A DNA stretch of 64,000 bases, taken from NCBI RefSeq assembly GCF_002088935.1, contig NZ_NCSS01000006.1, positions 310,001-374,000 on the forward strand, read 5' to 3'. The position numbers and the translations under genes were made by a program. Shown one piece after another: positions 48,830 through 59,145 of the stretch. The stretch is from Henriciella litoralis. GTDB taxonomy: Bacteria > Pseudomonadota > Alphaproteobacteria > Caulobacterales > Hyphomonadaceae. Under the pieces are notes generated by a model. The model had not been told where the DNA came from, ran no database searches, and saw only the letters and a list, made by a program, of their open reading frames with translations. Numbering within the stretch: position 1 is the first letter of the stretch; the number at the start of each line of letters is the position of its first letter.

Positions 48830-49846
48830 ATGGCGGTTGATTCGAGATTCTACGAGAAGACGGGCCCGGTTCGCATTGCCGATTTAGCAGCCACTACAGG
48901 CGCGACTTTTTCTGGTGATGGCGAGGTTCGGATTTCCGATGTCGGTGCGGCAGAGCATGCCAAGTCGAATGAAGTCTGTTACTTTGAGGGAAAAGCTCCG
49001 CCGACGGAAGGCCAGGTCAGTGCTGAAGCCGGGGCCTGCTTTGTCACCGCCGCCCATGCAGACAAGTTGCCGGCCGGCACAATAGCGCTGATAAGCCGTA
49101 CGCCGCGGTCTGCCCATGGCAAAGCCGCGGAAATGCTGTTTCGTCTACGCAATTGGACGGATGAGGCGTCAGCCGAAAACCCGACCAACATTCACCCAAC
49201 GGCTGTGATTGCTCCATCTGCGGTAATTGGCCAAGGCGCCGCTATTGGTGATCGTTCTGTCATTGCCCCCAACACTGTGATTGGCCCCGGCGTGCAGATA
49301 GGCCGTGATTGCATCATTGGACCGAACGCTTCGGTTCAATGCTCACTTATTGGCAACCGCGTGAAAATCTATGCCGGTGCACGAATAGGTGAAGCGGGAT
49401 TCGGGGTGGCTGCTGGACCGGAAGGAGCTGAAGACGCTCCACAGTTTGGAAGAGTGATCCTGCAAGATGGCGTCACTATTGGCGCCAACACTTGTATTGA
49501 CCGAGGCGCCTTCGACGACACGATTATCGGTGAGAATTCCAAGATCGATAATCTTTGTCAGATCGCGCATAACGTCGTCTGCGGCCGTAATGTCTTGATT
49601 GCATCGTTTGCAGGGATTTCCGGCTCAGTTGAGATTGGCGACGGTGTCATGTTTGGTGGTCGCGTCGGTATTGCGGACCACGTCAAGATCAATGAAGGCG
49701 CACAGATTGCTGCAGCGTCAGGCGTGTTTCGCGAAATACCCGCTGGTGAAACCTGGGGCGGTGTGCCGGCGAAACCTTTGAGACAGTGGATGCGCGAAAT
49801 TGCGTGGCTACAGAAACATAGCTCTGGCGGAAAGCGGAAAACGTGA
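48830..49846 (+). CDS. lpxD: UDP-3-O-acylglucosamine N-acyltransferase
   Basis: LpxD adds the second 3-hydroxyacyl chain in lipid A synthesis. The 338-residue protein has an N-terminal uridine-binding domain ([19 protein letters not shown]), then a left-handed beta-helix of hexapeptide repeats from about residue 125 to 300. The catalytic His region is [16 protein letters not shown] near 245. Its TGA lies in a GTGA overlap with lpxA. No fabZ lies between them. Confidence 0.95.
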   Translation: MAVDSRFYEKTGPVRIADLAATTGATFSGDGEVRISDVGAAEHAKSNEVCYFEGKAPPTEGQVSAEAGACFVTAAHADKLPAGTIALISRTPRSAHGKAAEMLFRLRNWTDEASAENPTNIHPTAVIAPSAVIGQGAAIGDRSVIAPNTVIGPGVQIGRDCIIGPNASVQCSLIGNRVKIYAGARIGEAGFGVAAGPEGAEDAPQFGRVILQDGVTIGANTCIDRGAFDDTIIGENSKIDNLCQIAHNVVCGRNVLIASFAGISGSVEIGDGVMFGGRVGIADHVKINEGAQIAAASGVFREIPAGETWGGVPAKPLRQWMREIAWLQKHSSGGKRKT

Positions 49847-50634
49847 GTGCAAATATACACCCAACCGCCATCGTTGAATCCGGCGCATCGCTTGGTGAAA
49901 ACGTCACCATCGGCGCGTTTGCGATCGTCGGCGAGGAAGTCGTGCTGGGCGATGGATGTGTTATCCACCCGCGAGCAACCGTCATTGGCCGAACGAAACT
50001 CGGTAAAGATGTTGAAGTCTATCCGAATTCCGTTGTTGGCGGGGCGCCGCAAATCTTAGGGTTCGAAGACGATGGTACGTCGCGGACAGTCGTCGGTGAC
50101 AGATCCATTATTCGAGAACACACGACGATCCACGCTGGGTCGCCGGCTCACGGGGGGCTAACCGAACTTGGTGACGACTGTCTTCTTATGGTCGGGTCCC
50201 ATATCGCGCATGATTGTCATTTTGGAAGCAAATGCGTGCTTGCCAATAATGTGCAGGTTGGAGGCCATGTGACCGTCGCCGACCAGGTATGGATGGGTGG
50301 TCAGGCCGCCATTCATCAGTTCTGCAGAATAGGACCTCACGCATTTGTTGGCGGTGGTGCAATTGTCGTTGCAGACGTCATTCCATACGGCTCTGTTATT
50401 GGGAACCATGCCCATCTGGCCGGGCTGAATATCATCGGGATGAAGCGCCGTGGTTTCACTCGGAAATCCATTCATGACCTCCGCGCAGCCTATCGCATGT
50501 TGTTCGCAAAAGAAGGCACTTTCAGTGAACGTGTTGTCGACGCAGAGCAGACGTATGGCGATTGCAAGGAAGTTATGGAGATCATTGCTTTCATTCAGTC
50601 GTCGAAAACCCGCTCACTTTGCTTGCCTGAATAG
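49843..50634 (+). CDS. lpxA: UDP-N-acetylglucosamine acyltransferase
   Basis: LpxA starts lipid A synthesis by O-acylating UDP-GlcNAc. The 263-residue protein begins [18 protein letters not shown]. It has the catalytic His in [11 protein letters not shown] and the substrate segment [20 protein letters not shown], and ends its helical tail with LKRRGF-like [10 protein letters not shown]. The residue matching Gly173 of E. coli, part of the acyl-chain ruler, is Gly in IGNHAH. The start is GTG at 49843, overlapping the lpxD stop. Confidence 0.96.
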   Translation: MSANIHPTAIVESGASLGENVTIGAFAIVGEEVVLGDGCVIHPRATVIGRTKLGKDVEVYPNSVVGGAPQILGFEDDGTSRTVVGDRSIIREHTTIHAGSPAHGGLTELGDDCLLMVGSHIAHDCHFGSKCVLANNVQVGGHVTVADQVWMGGQAAIHQFCRIGPHAFVGGGAIVVADVIPYGSVIGNHAHLAGLNIIGMKRRGFTRKSIHDLRAAYRMLFAKEGTFSERVVDAEQTYGDCKEVMEIIAFIQSSKTRSLCLPE

Positions 50635-50644
50635 AGGGCCGCGA

Positions 50645-51484
50645 ATGCCCACTTTGGGAATCATAGCAGGCCTCGGACACCTGCCTGTAAGCGTCGCTGA
50701 AGCCGCTGAAACAGACGGCAAGACTGTCCACATAATCCGTATCGCCGGATTTGAAGAGCCCGCGCTTGAGCGATTCAAGTGCGAAACCATGGGTATTGGA
50801 CAGCTCGGTCGTCAGATCAAACGACTGAAGAAGCTGGGCTGTGATGAGGTCGTGTTCGCGGGCATCGTAAAGCGGCCGGAGTTTTCAAAGATAAAGCTCG
50901 ACCTTCACGGTGCACGCGTATTGCCGAAGGTGCTCAAAGCCGCTCGCCAGGGCGACGACGCGCTTTTGCGTGTGATCATCAATGAATACGAGCAAGCCGG
51001 ACTGAACGTCATTGCAGCCGAAGAAGCCGCCGCCGGTTTACGAGCCACAGAGGGTTTGATCTTCGGCTCGGAACCGGACGAGACTGCAATGCGAGACCTT
51101 CGCAAAGCCGCCACTATAGCTGCAGAGATCGGCAAGCTGGATATAGGGCAGGGCTGTGTCGTATGCGACGGCCTCGTGGCGGCCGTAGAAGCGCAGGAAG
51201 GGACGGACAGCATGTTGGAGCGTGTTGCCTCACTCGATGTCGCTGTTCGTGGCTCTATCAACCATAAAAGAGGCGTTCTGGTGAAACGCCCCAAGCCTAT
51301 CCAGGAGCGACGGATTGATCTGCCCACAATTGGACCGGGCACGCTCGAGCGCGTCGCCGAAGCAGGCTTGGCCGGCATTGGCGTTGAAGCCGGAGGCGCG
51401 TTGCTTCTCAACAAAGGAAAGCTGGGTGATCTCTGTGATCGTTACGGGATCTTTGTATTTGGCTTTCCTTCCAACTGGGAGTGA
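50645..51484 (+). CDS. lpxI: UDP-2,3-diacylglucosamine pyrophosphatase LpxI
   Basis: LpxI hydrolyses UDP-2,3-diacylglucosamine to lipid X, replacing LpxH in alphaproteobacteria. The 279-residue protein starts LGIIAGLGHLPVSVAEAA. It contains FAGIVKRPEFSKIKLD near 80, GQGCVVCDGLVAAVEAQEGTD near 177 (split by the C-terminal domain boundary) and GAGGALLLNK-like EAGGALLLNKGKL. ATG at 50645 lies 10 bases after lpxA; a longer in-frame start lies inside lpxA. It is coupled to lpxB. Confidence 0.94.
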   Translation: MPTLGIIAGLGHLPVSVAEAAETDGKTVHIIRIAGFEEPALERFKCETMGIGQLGRQIKRLKKLGCDEVVFAGIVKRPEFSKIKLDLHGARVLPKVLKAARQGDDALLRVIINEYEQAGLNVIAAEEAAAGLRATEGLIFGSEPDETAMRDLRKAATIAAEIGKLDIGQGCVVCDGLVAAVEAQEGTDSMLERVASLDVAVRGSINHKRGVLVKRPKPIQERRIDLPTIGPGTLERVAEAGLAGIGVEAGGALLLNKGKLGDLCDRYGIFVFGFPSNWE

Positions 51485-51486
51485 GT

Positions 51487-52635
51487 ATGGCTGAACGCAT
51501 ATTCTTTGTGGCGGCCGAATCCTCCGGTGACTTGCTGGCATCCGAGATTATCCGCGAGATTCGTCACTTGCAGCCCGAGTGCGAGATGGCGGGGATTGGC
51601 GCGGACAATATGGCAGCCGAGGGCGTTGTTTCACCTATCGACATATCGGACCTATCTGTCGTCGGCTTTGTTGAAGGCCTAAAGATCTACAAGCGAGTTG
51701 TTGAGCTAGCAGACGCGGCAGCGGATGAGATCGTCGCCTGGGGGGCTGACACAGTTGCCCTGGTGGATTCTTGGGGCTTCACGCTTCGTGTTGCCCAACG
51801 CGTGCGCGAGCGGATGCCAGAGATCCGTCTCGTAAAAGTTGTTGGCCCTCAAGTCTGGGCCACCCGTCCAGGACGAGCAGAAACCCTCGCCAAAGTCGTT
51901 GATCATCTGGTGTGTATACACGCCATGGAGGTCGACTTTTACACACCGTTCGACTTACCTGTGACCGTGATGGGCAATCCGGCATTGTCGCGCGGTCATG
52001 CCGGTGACGCTCTCAAAGGCCGGGAGATTCTTGGTGTAAAACCGGATGAGCAAATTTTGCTCGTTTTGCCGGGAAGCCGACGAAGCGAAATAGATAAGGT
52101 TGCGCCGACACTGCTTGCCGCAGCGCAAGAGGTCTATAACTCACGACCGAATACCCGAGTTATCGTTCAGCCGTCTTCCAACATTCGTCCGTATTTCATT
52201 GAAAACAATAAGAGTATCGAGAGCTGGGCGACGTTAGCCCCGGTTTCCGGCGATCGTTATGATGTGATGGCGGCAGCTGATTATGCTCTGGCCTGTTCTG
52301 GAACCGTGACGAGCGAGCTCGCAATGCAGAACGTCCCGTTCCTTGTAGGCTATCACATGGGATGGGTGACCTGGGCCATCGCTCGGATGTTTCTCTTCAA
52401 GCCCGACCATATAACGCTTCTGAATATCGCTGCGGACGACACAGAGATCGTGCCGGAGTTTGTGCAAACGAAGTTCAACGCAACTGAGATGGCCAAAACC
52501 GCAATAAATATGCTTGCATCCGAGACTGCTCGTAGAAGCCAGGTGCTCGCCCAAAGAAAAGCCCTCTCCAGGATGGGAGAGGGCCAGACCAATTCCGCAA
52601 GAATCGCGGCAGAGGTTCTTCTAGATCGTACCTAG
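51487..52635 (+). CDS. lpxB: Lipid-A-disaccharide synthase
   Basis: LpxB joins lipid X to UDP-diacylglucosamine, giving the lipid A disaccharide. The 382-residue GT19 protein has [15 protein letters not shown] at the N-terminus, [17 protein letters not shown] near 121, [16 protein letters not shown] near 195 and [13 protein letters not shown] near 263. ATG at 51487 is preferred over GTG at 51481 because GGGAG ends 5 bases before it. Its stop shares the bases CTAG with the stop of convergent gltA. Confidence 0.95.
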   Translation: MAERIFFVAAESSGDLLASEIIREIRHLQPECEMAGIGADNMAAEGVVSPIDISDLSVVGFVEGLKIYKRVVELADAAADEIVAWGADTVALVDSWGFTLRVAQRVRERMPEIRLVKVVGPQVWATRPGRAETLAKVVDHLVCIHAMEVDFYTPFDLPVTVMGNPALSRGHAGDALKGREILGVKPDEQILLVLPGSRRSEIDKVAPTLLAAAQEVYNSRPNTRVIVQPSSNIRPYFIENNKSIESWATLAPVSGDRYDVMAAADYALACSGTVTSELAMQNVPFLVGYHMGWVTWAIARMFLFKPDHITLLNIAADDTEIVPEFVQTKFNATEMAKTAINMLASETARRSQVLAQRKALSRMGEGQTNSARIAAEVLLDRT

Positions 52636-53939
52636 TCGCGCTCTGAAACCGGTTTGAAGTCACGCATGGCTTCACCTGTATAGATTTGCCGTGGACGTCC
52701 AATCCGCTGGGTCGGGTCTTCAATCATCTCATTAAGCTGTGAGACCCAGCCGACCGTGCGAGCGAGTGCAAACAAGACCGTGAACATCTCGGTCGGGAAG
52801 CCCATCGCATCCAGGATGATGCCGGAATAGAAGTCGACATTAGGATAGAGCTTTTTCTCGATGAAATAATCGTCTTCCAGAGCAATCTTCTCAAGCTCCA
52901 TCGCGACCTTCAGAACAGGGGTGTCGCGAACGCCGAGCTCATCAAGCACCTCATGCGCCGTTTCCTGCATGACTTTCGCGCGCGGATCATAGTTTTTGTA
53001 AACACGGTGACCGAAGCCCATAAGCCGGAAAGGGTCATCCTTGTCTTTGGCCCGCGCGATAAATTCAGGGATCCGATCAACCGATCCGATCTCATGGAGC
53101 ATGTTGAGGCAGGCTTCATTGGCCCCGCCATGGCTTGGCCCCCAAAGACATGCCACGCCAGCCGCGACTGCCGCGTAAGGATGGGCGCCTGACGAACCGG
53201 CGAGCCGAACCGTTGACGTCGATGCATTCTGCTCGTGATCGGCGTGCAGAATGAAAAAGCGATCCATAGCTTTGGAAAGAGTGGAACTGATCTTGTAGTC
53301 TTCGGCCGGGACCGAGAAGCACATGCGCAGGAAGTTTTCTGCGTATGACAGATCGTTGCGCGGGTTCACGAAGGGCTGGCCAATCGAATACTTGTAGATC
53401 CGTGCAGCCAGTGTGGGCATCTTGGCAATCAGGCGGATCGATGCAAGCCGGCGCTCTTCTGGATCAGCGCTATCCATGGAGCTTGGATAAAATGCCGACA
53501 GCGCGCCAACGGCGCCGGTGAGCATCGCCATTGGGTGGCTGTCTCTGCGGAAGCCGTCAAAGAAACGATCCATTTGCGTGTGCAGCATAGTGTGCTGCGT
53601 AATCTCCCGGGCGAAGGTCTTGAACTCCGCGCCTGTTGGAAGTTTGCCATTCAAAAGCAGGTAGCAGACTTCGAGGTAACCGGACTGTTTTGCAAGTTGG
53701 TCAATCGGATAGCCGCGATGAAGGAGGATACCTTCCTCGCCATCAATGAACGTGATCTTTGATTCGCAGCTGGCTGTGGAAGTGAAGCCTGGATCAAGAG
53801 TGAAAACACCTGCTTGAGCATAGAGTTTTTTCACGTCAACGACGTTCGGCCCATGGGTCCCGCTTAGAACAGGCAGGTCATATGATGTGCCATCAATCTC
53901 GATTTTAGCGGTGCCAGCAGGTTTAGTACTATTGATCAT
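52632..53939 (-). CDS. gltA: Citrate synthase
   Basis: GltA condenses acetyl-CoA and oxaloacetate at the entry of the TCA cycle. The 435-residue type I enzyme has the active-site His in [12 protein letters not shown] near 250 and the second in [13 protein letters not shown] near 280. The catalytic Asp region follows [14 protein letters not shown] near 325. The N-terminus has the short beta domain typical of the hexameric Gram-negative form. It follows gltX on the same strand after 25 bases, so the two are likely co-transcribed. Confidence 0.96.
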   Translation of the reverse strand: MINSTKPAGTAKIEIDGTSYDLPVLSGTHGPNVVDVKKLYAQAGVFTLDPGFTSTASCESKITFIDGEEGILLHRGYPIDQLAKQSGYLEVCYLLLNGKLPTGAEFKTFAREITQHTMLHTQMDRFFDGFRRDSHPMAMLTGAVGALSAFYPSSMDSADPEERRLASIRLIAKMPTLAARIYKYSIGQPFVNPRNDLSYAENFLRMCFSVPAEDYKISSTLSKAMDRFFILHADHEQNASTSTVRLAGSSGAHPYAAVAAGVACLWGPSHGGANEACLNMLHEIGSVDRIPEFIARAKDKDDPFRLMGFGHRVYKNYDPRAKVMQETAHEVLDELGVRDTPVLKVAMELEKIALEDDYFIEKKLYPNVDFYSGIILDAMGFPTEMFTVLFALARTVGWVSQLNEMIEDPTQRIGRPRQIYTGEAMRDFKPVSERD

Positions 53940-53964
53940 TTCAGCCTCTCAAACGGGTCGGGTC

Positions 53965-55449
53965 TTATTCGCCCTGCATTTCTGCACGAGCGAGATGAAA
54001 ATCAATGCGCGTTAAAGTCTCGTCCCGGCCAAGCCACTCCATGACAGGAGCCAGATCTGGCGCAGGCAGTCCGCCTGTCAGTGCGGCGCGAACGGGCGGG
54101 CCGACTTGTCCAAACGATAATTCGTTCGAGGAACAGTAAGACTCTAAAGCATGTTGCAATGCGGTATCGCGCCATTCAGGAACAATGGCAATGATTTCTC
54201 GCAATTCAGCCAACGTTGAAATCTTGTCGCCGGAAAGAGATTTGCGCGCCTTCTTGTTCAGATTGTCGGCATTTGACGTCCACAAAAAGCGGAAAGCCTC
54301 AGCAAGCTCGGGCAGTGTCTGTCCTCGATCTTTCATGGTCGGAAGTGCCAGAGCGATCTTCTTGTAGATATCGTCTGATAGGTCATGCCCGGCGGCTTCT
54401 ACCAACCAGGGACGCAACAGATTCAATAATCTTTCGGGGTCGCAGGCTCGAATGAAATGGGCATTCACATCATTCAGTTTCGCGAGGTCCAGCCGAGCAG
54501 GCGACTTGTTGATCGCGTCGAGCGAAAAAACTTCCGCCGCTTCGTCCAGCGTGAATATCTCTCGGTCTCCATGGCTCCAGCCAAGCCTCAAGAGATAAGC
54601 GTTCAGAGCTTCGGGCAGATAGCCCATGTCGCGATATGCGGTGGTGCTGAGGGCTCCATGCCGTTTTGAAAGCTTGGCCCCATCATCGCCATGGATCATT
54701 GGAACGTGGGAAAAAGAAGGAACAGGCCACCCCATACCTTGATAGATTGGGATCTGGCGGAAGGTGTTCCGCAAATGGTCGTCGCCCCGAATGACGTGAG
54801 TGACGCCCATATCGTGATCGTCGACCACCACTGCGAGCATGTAGGTGGGGGAGCCGTCAGCTCGCAGCAGTACAAGATCATCAATCTCATTAGCCGCAAC
54901 TTTTACGGTGCCCTGAACCTGGTCCTGCAACACGATGTCTGTCTGATCGGGCGCACGAAGGCGCACGGTGAATGGCGCGTCTGGCGACGGTGGTGTGCCG
55001 CCGTCGCGGTAAGGCGAACGGAAGGGGGCTAGAAGCTCTTCGGCCTCTTTGAAGCGGGCTGACTTCTCGCTCTCACTCAAGCCTTCCTGCTTCGCAGACG
55101 CCCTTGCGGCCTCACCGCGTTCGCGCCTGTGCTGCAGCTCTTCCGAGGTTACATAGCAGCGAAAGGCGGCTCCCTTTTCGATCAGCTCCATCGCGCAGGC
55201 AACATGACGATCCGACTGCCTGCTTTGGAACACAGGTTCCTGATCGGGCTTCAGACCAAGCCAGTCCATCCCATCAAGAATCGCGTCGACCGCGGCCTGC
55301 GTGGAGCGGGCCTTGTCGGTATCCTCGATACGGAGAAGAAACTGACCGTGGTTGCGGCGCGCAAACAAGTAGTTGAAAAGAGCGGTGCGGGCTCCACCGA
55401 TGTGGAGCATTCCGGTTGGGGAGGGGGCAAATCGCGTTATCGTCGTCAT
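53965..55449 (-). CDS. gltX: Glutamyl-tRNA synthetase
   Basis: GluRS charges tRNA-Glu and in alphaproteobacteria often also tRNA-Gln for later amidation. The 494-residue class I enzyme has FAPSPTGMLHIGGARTALF with the HIGG motif near residue 17, and KLSKRHG near 263. A C-terminal helical anticodon-binding domain begins near 340. Many alphaproteobacteria carry two gltX copies; which type this is cannot be told from one copy. It is divergent from comEC with almost no spacer. Confidence 0.95.
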   Translation of the reverse strand: MTTITRFAPSPTGMLHIGGARTALFNYLFARRNHGQFLLRIEDTDKARSTQAAVDAILDGMDWLGLKPDQEPVFQSRQSDRHVACAMELIEKGAAFRCYVTSEELQHRRERGEAARASAKQEGLSESEKSARFKEAEELLAPFRSPYRDGGTPPSPDAPFTVRLRAPDQTDIVLQDQVQGTVKVAANEIDDLVLLRADGSPTYMLAVVVDDHDMGVTHVIRGDDHLRNTFRQIPIYQGMGWPVPSFSHVPMIHGDDGAKLSKRHGALSTTAYRDMGYLPEALNAYLLRLGWSHGDREIFTLDEAAEVFSLDAINKSPARLDLAKLNDVNAHFIRACDPERLLNLLRPWLVEAAGHDLSDDIYKKIALALPTMKDRGQTLPELAEAFRFLWTSNADNLNKKARKSLSGDKISTLAELREIIAIVPEWRDTALQHALESYCSSNELSFGQVGPPVRAALTGGLPAPDLAPVMEWLGRDETLTRIDFHLARAEMQGE

Positions 55450-55470
55450 CAGTCTGACAAATCATCCAGT

Positions 55471-57588
55471 TTGTTCGAATTGCAAGCGTCTGCGGGCCAT
55501 GAACACGCTTGCAAAGGTTCAGGCAAGAGCCCTGCTGAATTCGAGCCAATTGATGCGCCAAGAGATGCAGTTTCAGAGCTGATCCTGCAGGGGCCGCTCT
55601 ATTTTGCACTTGGTATGTGCGTCGGCGCAATCGCGTACTTTTCACTTCCGTTTGAACCCGGCCTGCTGACATTGATCGCGTTAAGTCTATGCTTGTTTTG
55701 CGGTTCGCTGATCGCCCTCAGATACGTTGCTATTGTAGCGCTTCGGATCCTCCTGTTTTTAGCACTTGGGTGCGCCGTCGGAGGTATGTCGGCGAAGATA
55801 CATACAGCTATTCGTCCGGCACCGACGCTTAGCGAAGCGCTGGGCCCCACAATTATTGAAGGGTGGGTCACATCGGTGGAGCAGGGGGCGAACGGCGTTC
55901 GTCTTAGATTGCGCGTTCACGCGATTGGCGGGCGATCAACCGCAAACTTGCCCGATACCGTCCGCCTGACCCACACCCTGTCGCTCAATGTCGCACCAGG
56001 ACGATTTGTCAGATGCTGGGCAGTTTTGCGGCCTCCACCCCAACCGTCATTGCCAGGCGATTACAATTTCAGCCGACAGGCATTTTTTGAAGGGCTTTCC
56101 GGCGTTGGGTATGTTCAGGGAAGATGTCGCGGTGGCACGCTTGGCGAGCCAGCTAGCGCGCGCGGCAGTATCGCACTGGCGATCTCACGCGCGCGGCGCC
56201 AACTGGCAGAACATGTCCGACAATTGTCCGGCGAAAGAGCAGGGGGCTTTGCAGCGGCGCTTTCTTCGGGCGACCGGAGCTTCATGAGGGCCGAAGACGT
56301 AGAAGCGCTTCGCCGTTCGGGCCTCGCGCACCTTCTCGCAATATCTGGACTTCACCTGGGCATAGTTGGCGGACTGGTTTTCTTTTCGGTGAGGAGGGGC
56401 CTCGCCTTGTGGGAATGGCTAGCTCTGAGGATCGCTGTGCAGAAGCCGGCCGCAATCGTCGCCTTGGTCGCTCTGACCATATATATGGTGCTCTCTGGGG
56501 CGAGTATTTCGACCCAGCGCGCCTATGTAATGGCTGCGGTCTTTTTCGGCGCAATCATACTCGACCGATCGCCGCTGAGTTTCAGATCATTCGCTGTGGC
56601 GATGATCGCGATTCTCATCTTGCAGCCTTACAGCGTCATGACGCCGGGTTTTCAGATGTCGTTCGCTGCAACTGGGGCGCTCATCGCCGTTTACACCGCG
56701 TGGCGCCGGTACAGCGCATCTTCAGCAAGCTTGCCGAGAAAATCTGGTTTCAGCTTTATGATGAAGTCGCTCGTGCTGACCTCGATTGTTGGTGCTGCCG
56801 CCACAGCGCCTTTTGCGCTTTACCATTTCAATCGCGTTGCACCTGCAGGCGTCGTTGCCAATCTCGCGGCTATGCCAATCGTAACATTCATCAGCGCCCC
56901 AGCTGCCGGACTGGCACTTGTTACGGCTCCGTTCGGATTGGATGGCGTCTTTCTGCGCGTATTTGGATGGTCGCTGGAACGCGTCTTGATGATTGCGCAC
57001 TGGACTGCGGGTCAGGGAAAAGATGGTTTCCAGCTGGACCAACGCATGCCCGGTTCAGTGCTGATCGTCATGAGCGCTGCAATGGTCACTATATGCCTGT
57101 GCAGATCAGCGAAAACGGCGCTTCTCACGAGCGTATCGGCTGTTGTTCTATGCTTATTGTGTTGGATCGCCAGCCCAAAGCTTGTGCTGCACTGGTCGGC
57201 ATCGGGTGACATCTATGTTCGTGAGACCAATCAGCCAATCCGGCGCTATCAGTTCACCAGGGGCGATGCCCTGTCTCCGCTGTCATTCAGCGATATGGAA
57301 CCGGCAGCAGATTGCAGCGCATCTTCATGTTCGTTCCAGACTGCATCCGGGAAGATCGCGGTTATGACCGGAAGTTGGAACGCAAACGGGTGCCCAGAAG
57401 CTGTCTCGTATATACTGCAGACACAGCCTGAGGATCACCTATGCAGCGATGCCAAAGCGCACCTCCTCAGTTGGGATGCCGTTGAAGCTTCAAAGGGCGT
57501 AACCGTGCGATCAGCCCTTATAGGCGAAGACATCATAAGCTCGCCCACATGCGGCATCCGCCCTTGGGCACCATGCCTTCACGACTAG
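55471..57588 (+). CDS. comEC: ComEC/Rec2 family DNA-uptake channel protein
   Basis: ComEC forms the inner-membrane channel for single-stranded DNA in natural transformation. The product of about 705 residues starts with two or three helices and a DUF4131-like soluble domain (EGWVTSVEQGANGVRLRLRV). It then has the competence domain signature LRRSGLAHLLAISGLHLGI near residue 286 and about eight helices. The C-terminal 130 residues lack the HxHxDH motif of a metallo-beta-lactamase domain. The start is uncertain: TTG at 55471 lies just outside gltX, while GTG at 55402 would overlap it. It is convergent with lexA, 10 bases away. Confidence 0.85.
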   Translation: MFELQASAGHEHACKGSGKSPAEFEPIDAPRDAVSELILQGPLYFALGMCVGAIAYFSLPFEPGLLTLIALSLCLFCGSLIALRYVAIVALRILLFLALGCAVGGMSAKIHTAIRPAPTLSEALGPTIIEGWVTSVEQGANGVRLRLRVHAIGGRSTANLPDTVRLTHTLSLNVAPGRFVRCWAVLRPPPQPSLPGDYNFSRQAFFEGLSGVGYVQGRCRGGTLGEPASARGSIALAISRARRQLAEHVRQLSGERAGGFAAALSSGDRSFMRAEDVEALRRSGLAHLLAISGLHLGIVGGLVFFSVRRGLALWEWLALRIAVQKPAAIVALVALTIYMVLSGASISTQRAYVMAAVFFGAIILDRSPLSFRSFAVAMIAILILQPYSVMTPGFQMSFAATGALIAVYTAWRRYSASSASLPRKSGFSFMMKSLVLTSIVGAAATAPFALYHFNRVAPAGVVANLAAMPIVTFISAPAAGLALVTAPFGLDGVFLRVFGWSLERVLMIAHWTAGQGKDGFQLDQRMPGSVLIVMSAAMVTICLCRSAKTALLTSVSAVVLCLLCWIASPKLVLHWSASGDIYVRETNQPIRRYQFTRGDALSPLSFSDMEPAADCSASSCSFQTASGKIAVMTGSWNANGCPEAVSYILQTQPEDHLCSDAKAHLLSWDAVEASKGVTVRSALIGEDIISSPTCGIRPWAPCLHD

Positions 57589-57598
57589 CATCAACGTC

Positions 57599-58282
57599 TT
57601 AATCGTAACGCCGCACCAGAGCGACAAGACGACCCTGAACACGAACGCGGTCCGGTCCGAAAATGCGTGTCTCATAAGCAGGGTTGGCGGCCTCGAGCGC
57701 GATGGAAGCGCCCTTTTTGCGAAGTCGCTTCAAGGTAGCCTCTTCATCATCGATGAGCGCGACCACGATATCACCGGTATGAGCCTCATCAGTTCTCTTG
57801 AGAATGACAAGATCTCCGTCATGAATGCCCGCATCGATCATTGAGTCGCCTTTGACCTCGAGCGCAAAGTGCTCATCACCTTCAGGCAATCCATGAGGCG
57901 CATTGATACGCGACGTCTCATGCTGAATAGCCTCAATCGGAACGCCCGCAGCAATTCGTCCCAGGACTGGAATGGACTTGCTAGAGAAATGTGGCATGGC
58001 GCCAACATTGCCAACGACGCTCGGCCTGAAGACCTGTCGTCCTCTAGGGGGCGCAGCGGGAGTGGCGGAGTCGGGGAGCTTCAGAACCTCAAGAGCCCGC
58101 GCGCGGTTCGCCAGACGCTTAATGAAACCGCGCTCTTCCAGCGCAGTAATAAGCCTGTGGATGCCGGACTTCGACGCGAGATTCAAAGCTTCCTTCATCT
58201 CATCGAAAGATGGTGACACACCATCCTTTTTGATACGTTCGTGAATGAAGAGAAGAAGCTCTCTCTGTTTGCTTGTAAGCAC
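57599..58282 (-). CDS. lexA: SOS repressor LexA
   Basis: LexA represses SOS genes and self-cleaves when bound to RecA filaments. The 227-residue protein has an N-terminal winged helix ([20 protein letters not shown], then [20 protein letters not shown]). The cleavage site is Ala112-Gly113 (IAAGVPIE), with catalytic Ser147 (GDSMID) and Lys185. The start is GTG at 58282; GGAGGA is 6 bases upstream and the protein then begins exactly like other LexA proteins. A longer frame to 58348 would cover its own operator. Confidence 0.96.
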   Translation of the reverse strand: MLTSKQRELLLFIHERIKKDGVSPSFDEMKEALNLASKSGIHRLITALEERGFIKRLANRARALEVLKLPDSATPAAPPRGRQVFRPSVVGNVGAMPHFSSKSIPVLGRIAAGVPIEAIQHETSRINAPHGLPEGDEHFALEVKGDSMIDAGIHDGDLVILKRTDEAHTGDIVVALIDDEEATLKRLRKKGASIALEAANPAYETRIFGPDRVRVQGRLVALVRRYD

Positions 58283-58309
58283 GTCGTGTCCTCCGACTAT
58301 ACCGATTAC

Positions 58310-58348
58310 GTTCACATGTGTTCTACATGCGTTCTCGTTTCGGGTCAA
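58310..58348 (-). promoter_or_regulatory. lexA promoter with a triple GTTC LexA operator
   Basis: On the plus strand GTTC occurs at 58310-58313, 58320-58323 and 58331-58334. The last two form GTTC-N7-GTTC, the alphaproteobacterial LexA box; the first adds a half-site with N6. On the minus strand TTGACC (58348-58343) and TAGAAC (58325-58320) are 17 bases apart, a good promoter whose -10 coincides with the middle GTTC. This fits autorepression. The -35 overlaps the trpC stop codon. Confidence 0.85.
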
Positions 58349-59145
58349 TCGTGCTTCGCGTTGCTCAAGGTCTCGCAGGCCGCCTGACGGTCATCAGACT
58401 TCATCAGACTTTCGCCGATCAGAAAACGTCTCGCGCCAGTTTTTCTGAGACGAGCAATATGCTCAGGACTGGAAATACCGCTCTCCGATATAAGCATCTT
58501 GCCTTCTGCTAGATGGGGGGCGAGCTTTTCTGTTGTCGACAGGTCAGTGACCATTCGTTTCAGATCGCGGTTATTGATGCCCACGAGTTTGCCCGGCAAA
58601 TTATTCGCTCTGTCGAGTTCTGCGCGATCATGCACCTCGATAATTGCGTCCATCCCCAGCTCTTCGGAAAGGTTTATGAGGCTTTTCGCCTGGCTGTCGT
58701 CCAGCACAGAGAGAATGACGAGTATTGCATCGGCACCGTAAGCTCTGGCCTCGGCCACCTGAATCTCATCAACCATGAATTCCTTGCGGAGGATGGGTAG
58801 CTTCACGGCGTTCCGGATCTGAACAAGATCATCCAAAGATCCGCCGAAACTTGGCAAATCTGTCAGAACCGAAAGGCAAGCGGCACCGCCCGCTTCATAA
58901 TCGCGCGCGATTTCGACCGGGTTGGCGCCGGGCATGATCTCGCCGGCAGACGGCGACTTTCTCTTCAGTTCGCAGATCAGCGCGTTCCGGCCATTGTCAG
59001 CGACTTTTTGCAAGGCATTAGAAAACCCCCTTGGTTCAGGAGTGTCGCGTGCCTGTGAGAGTAGGGCGGTCAGTGAGCTACGCTTCTTCAACTCCGCCAC
59101 TTCGTCTCTCTTGTAGTCGATAATTTTGTCCAGCGCCGTTTTCAT
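58345..59145 (-). CDS. trpC: Indole-3-glycerol phosphate synthase
   Basis: TrpC closes the indole ring from CdRP in tryptophan synthesis. The 266-residue TIM-barrel protein has [14 protein letters not shown] near 53 with the catalytic Lys, [17 protein letters not shown] near 118, [11 protein letters not shown] near 187 and [13 protein letters not shown] near 217. It is a stand-alone TrpC, not fused to TrpF. It overlaps trpD by ATGA and lies directly upstream of the lexA promoter. Confidence 0.96.
   Translation of the reverse strand: MKTALDKIIDYKRDEVAELKKRSSLTALLSQARDTPEPRGFSNALQKVADNGRNALICELKRKSPSAGEIMPGANPVEIARDYEAGGAACLSVLTDLPSFGGSLDDLVQIRNAVKLPILRKEFMVDEIQVAEARAYGADAILVILSVLDDSQAKSLINLSEELGMDAIIEVHDRAELDRANNLPGKLVGINNRDLKRMVTDLSTTEKLAPHLAEGKMLISESGISSPEHIARLRKTGARRFLIGESLMKSDDRQAACETLSNAKHD

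Noticed and set aside
56409..57209. A 266-codon frame inside comEC in another phase
   Set aside because: Cys/Arg-rich translation of hydrophobic codons; the real frame contains the competence motif throughout, so no frameshift.
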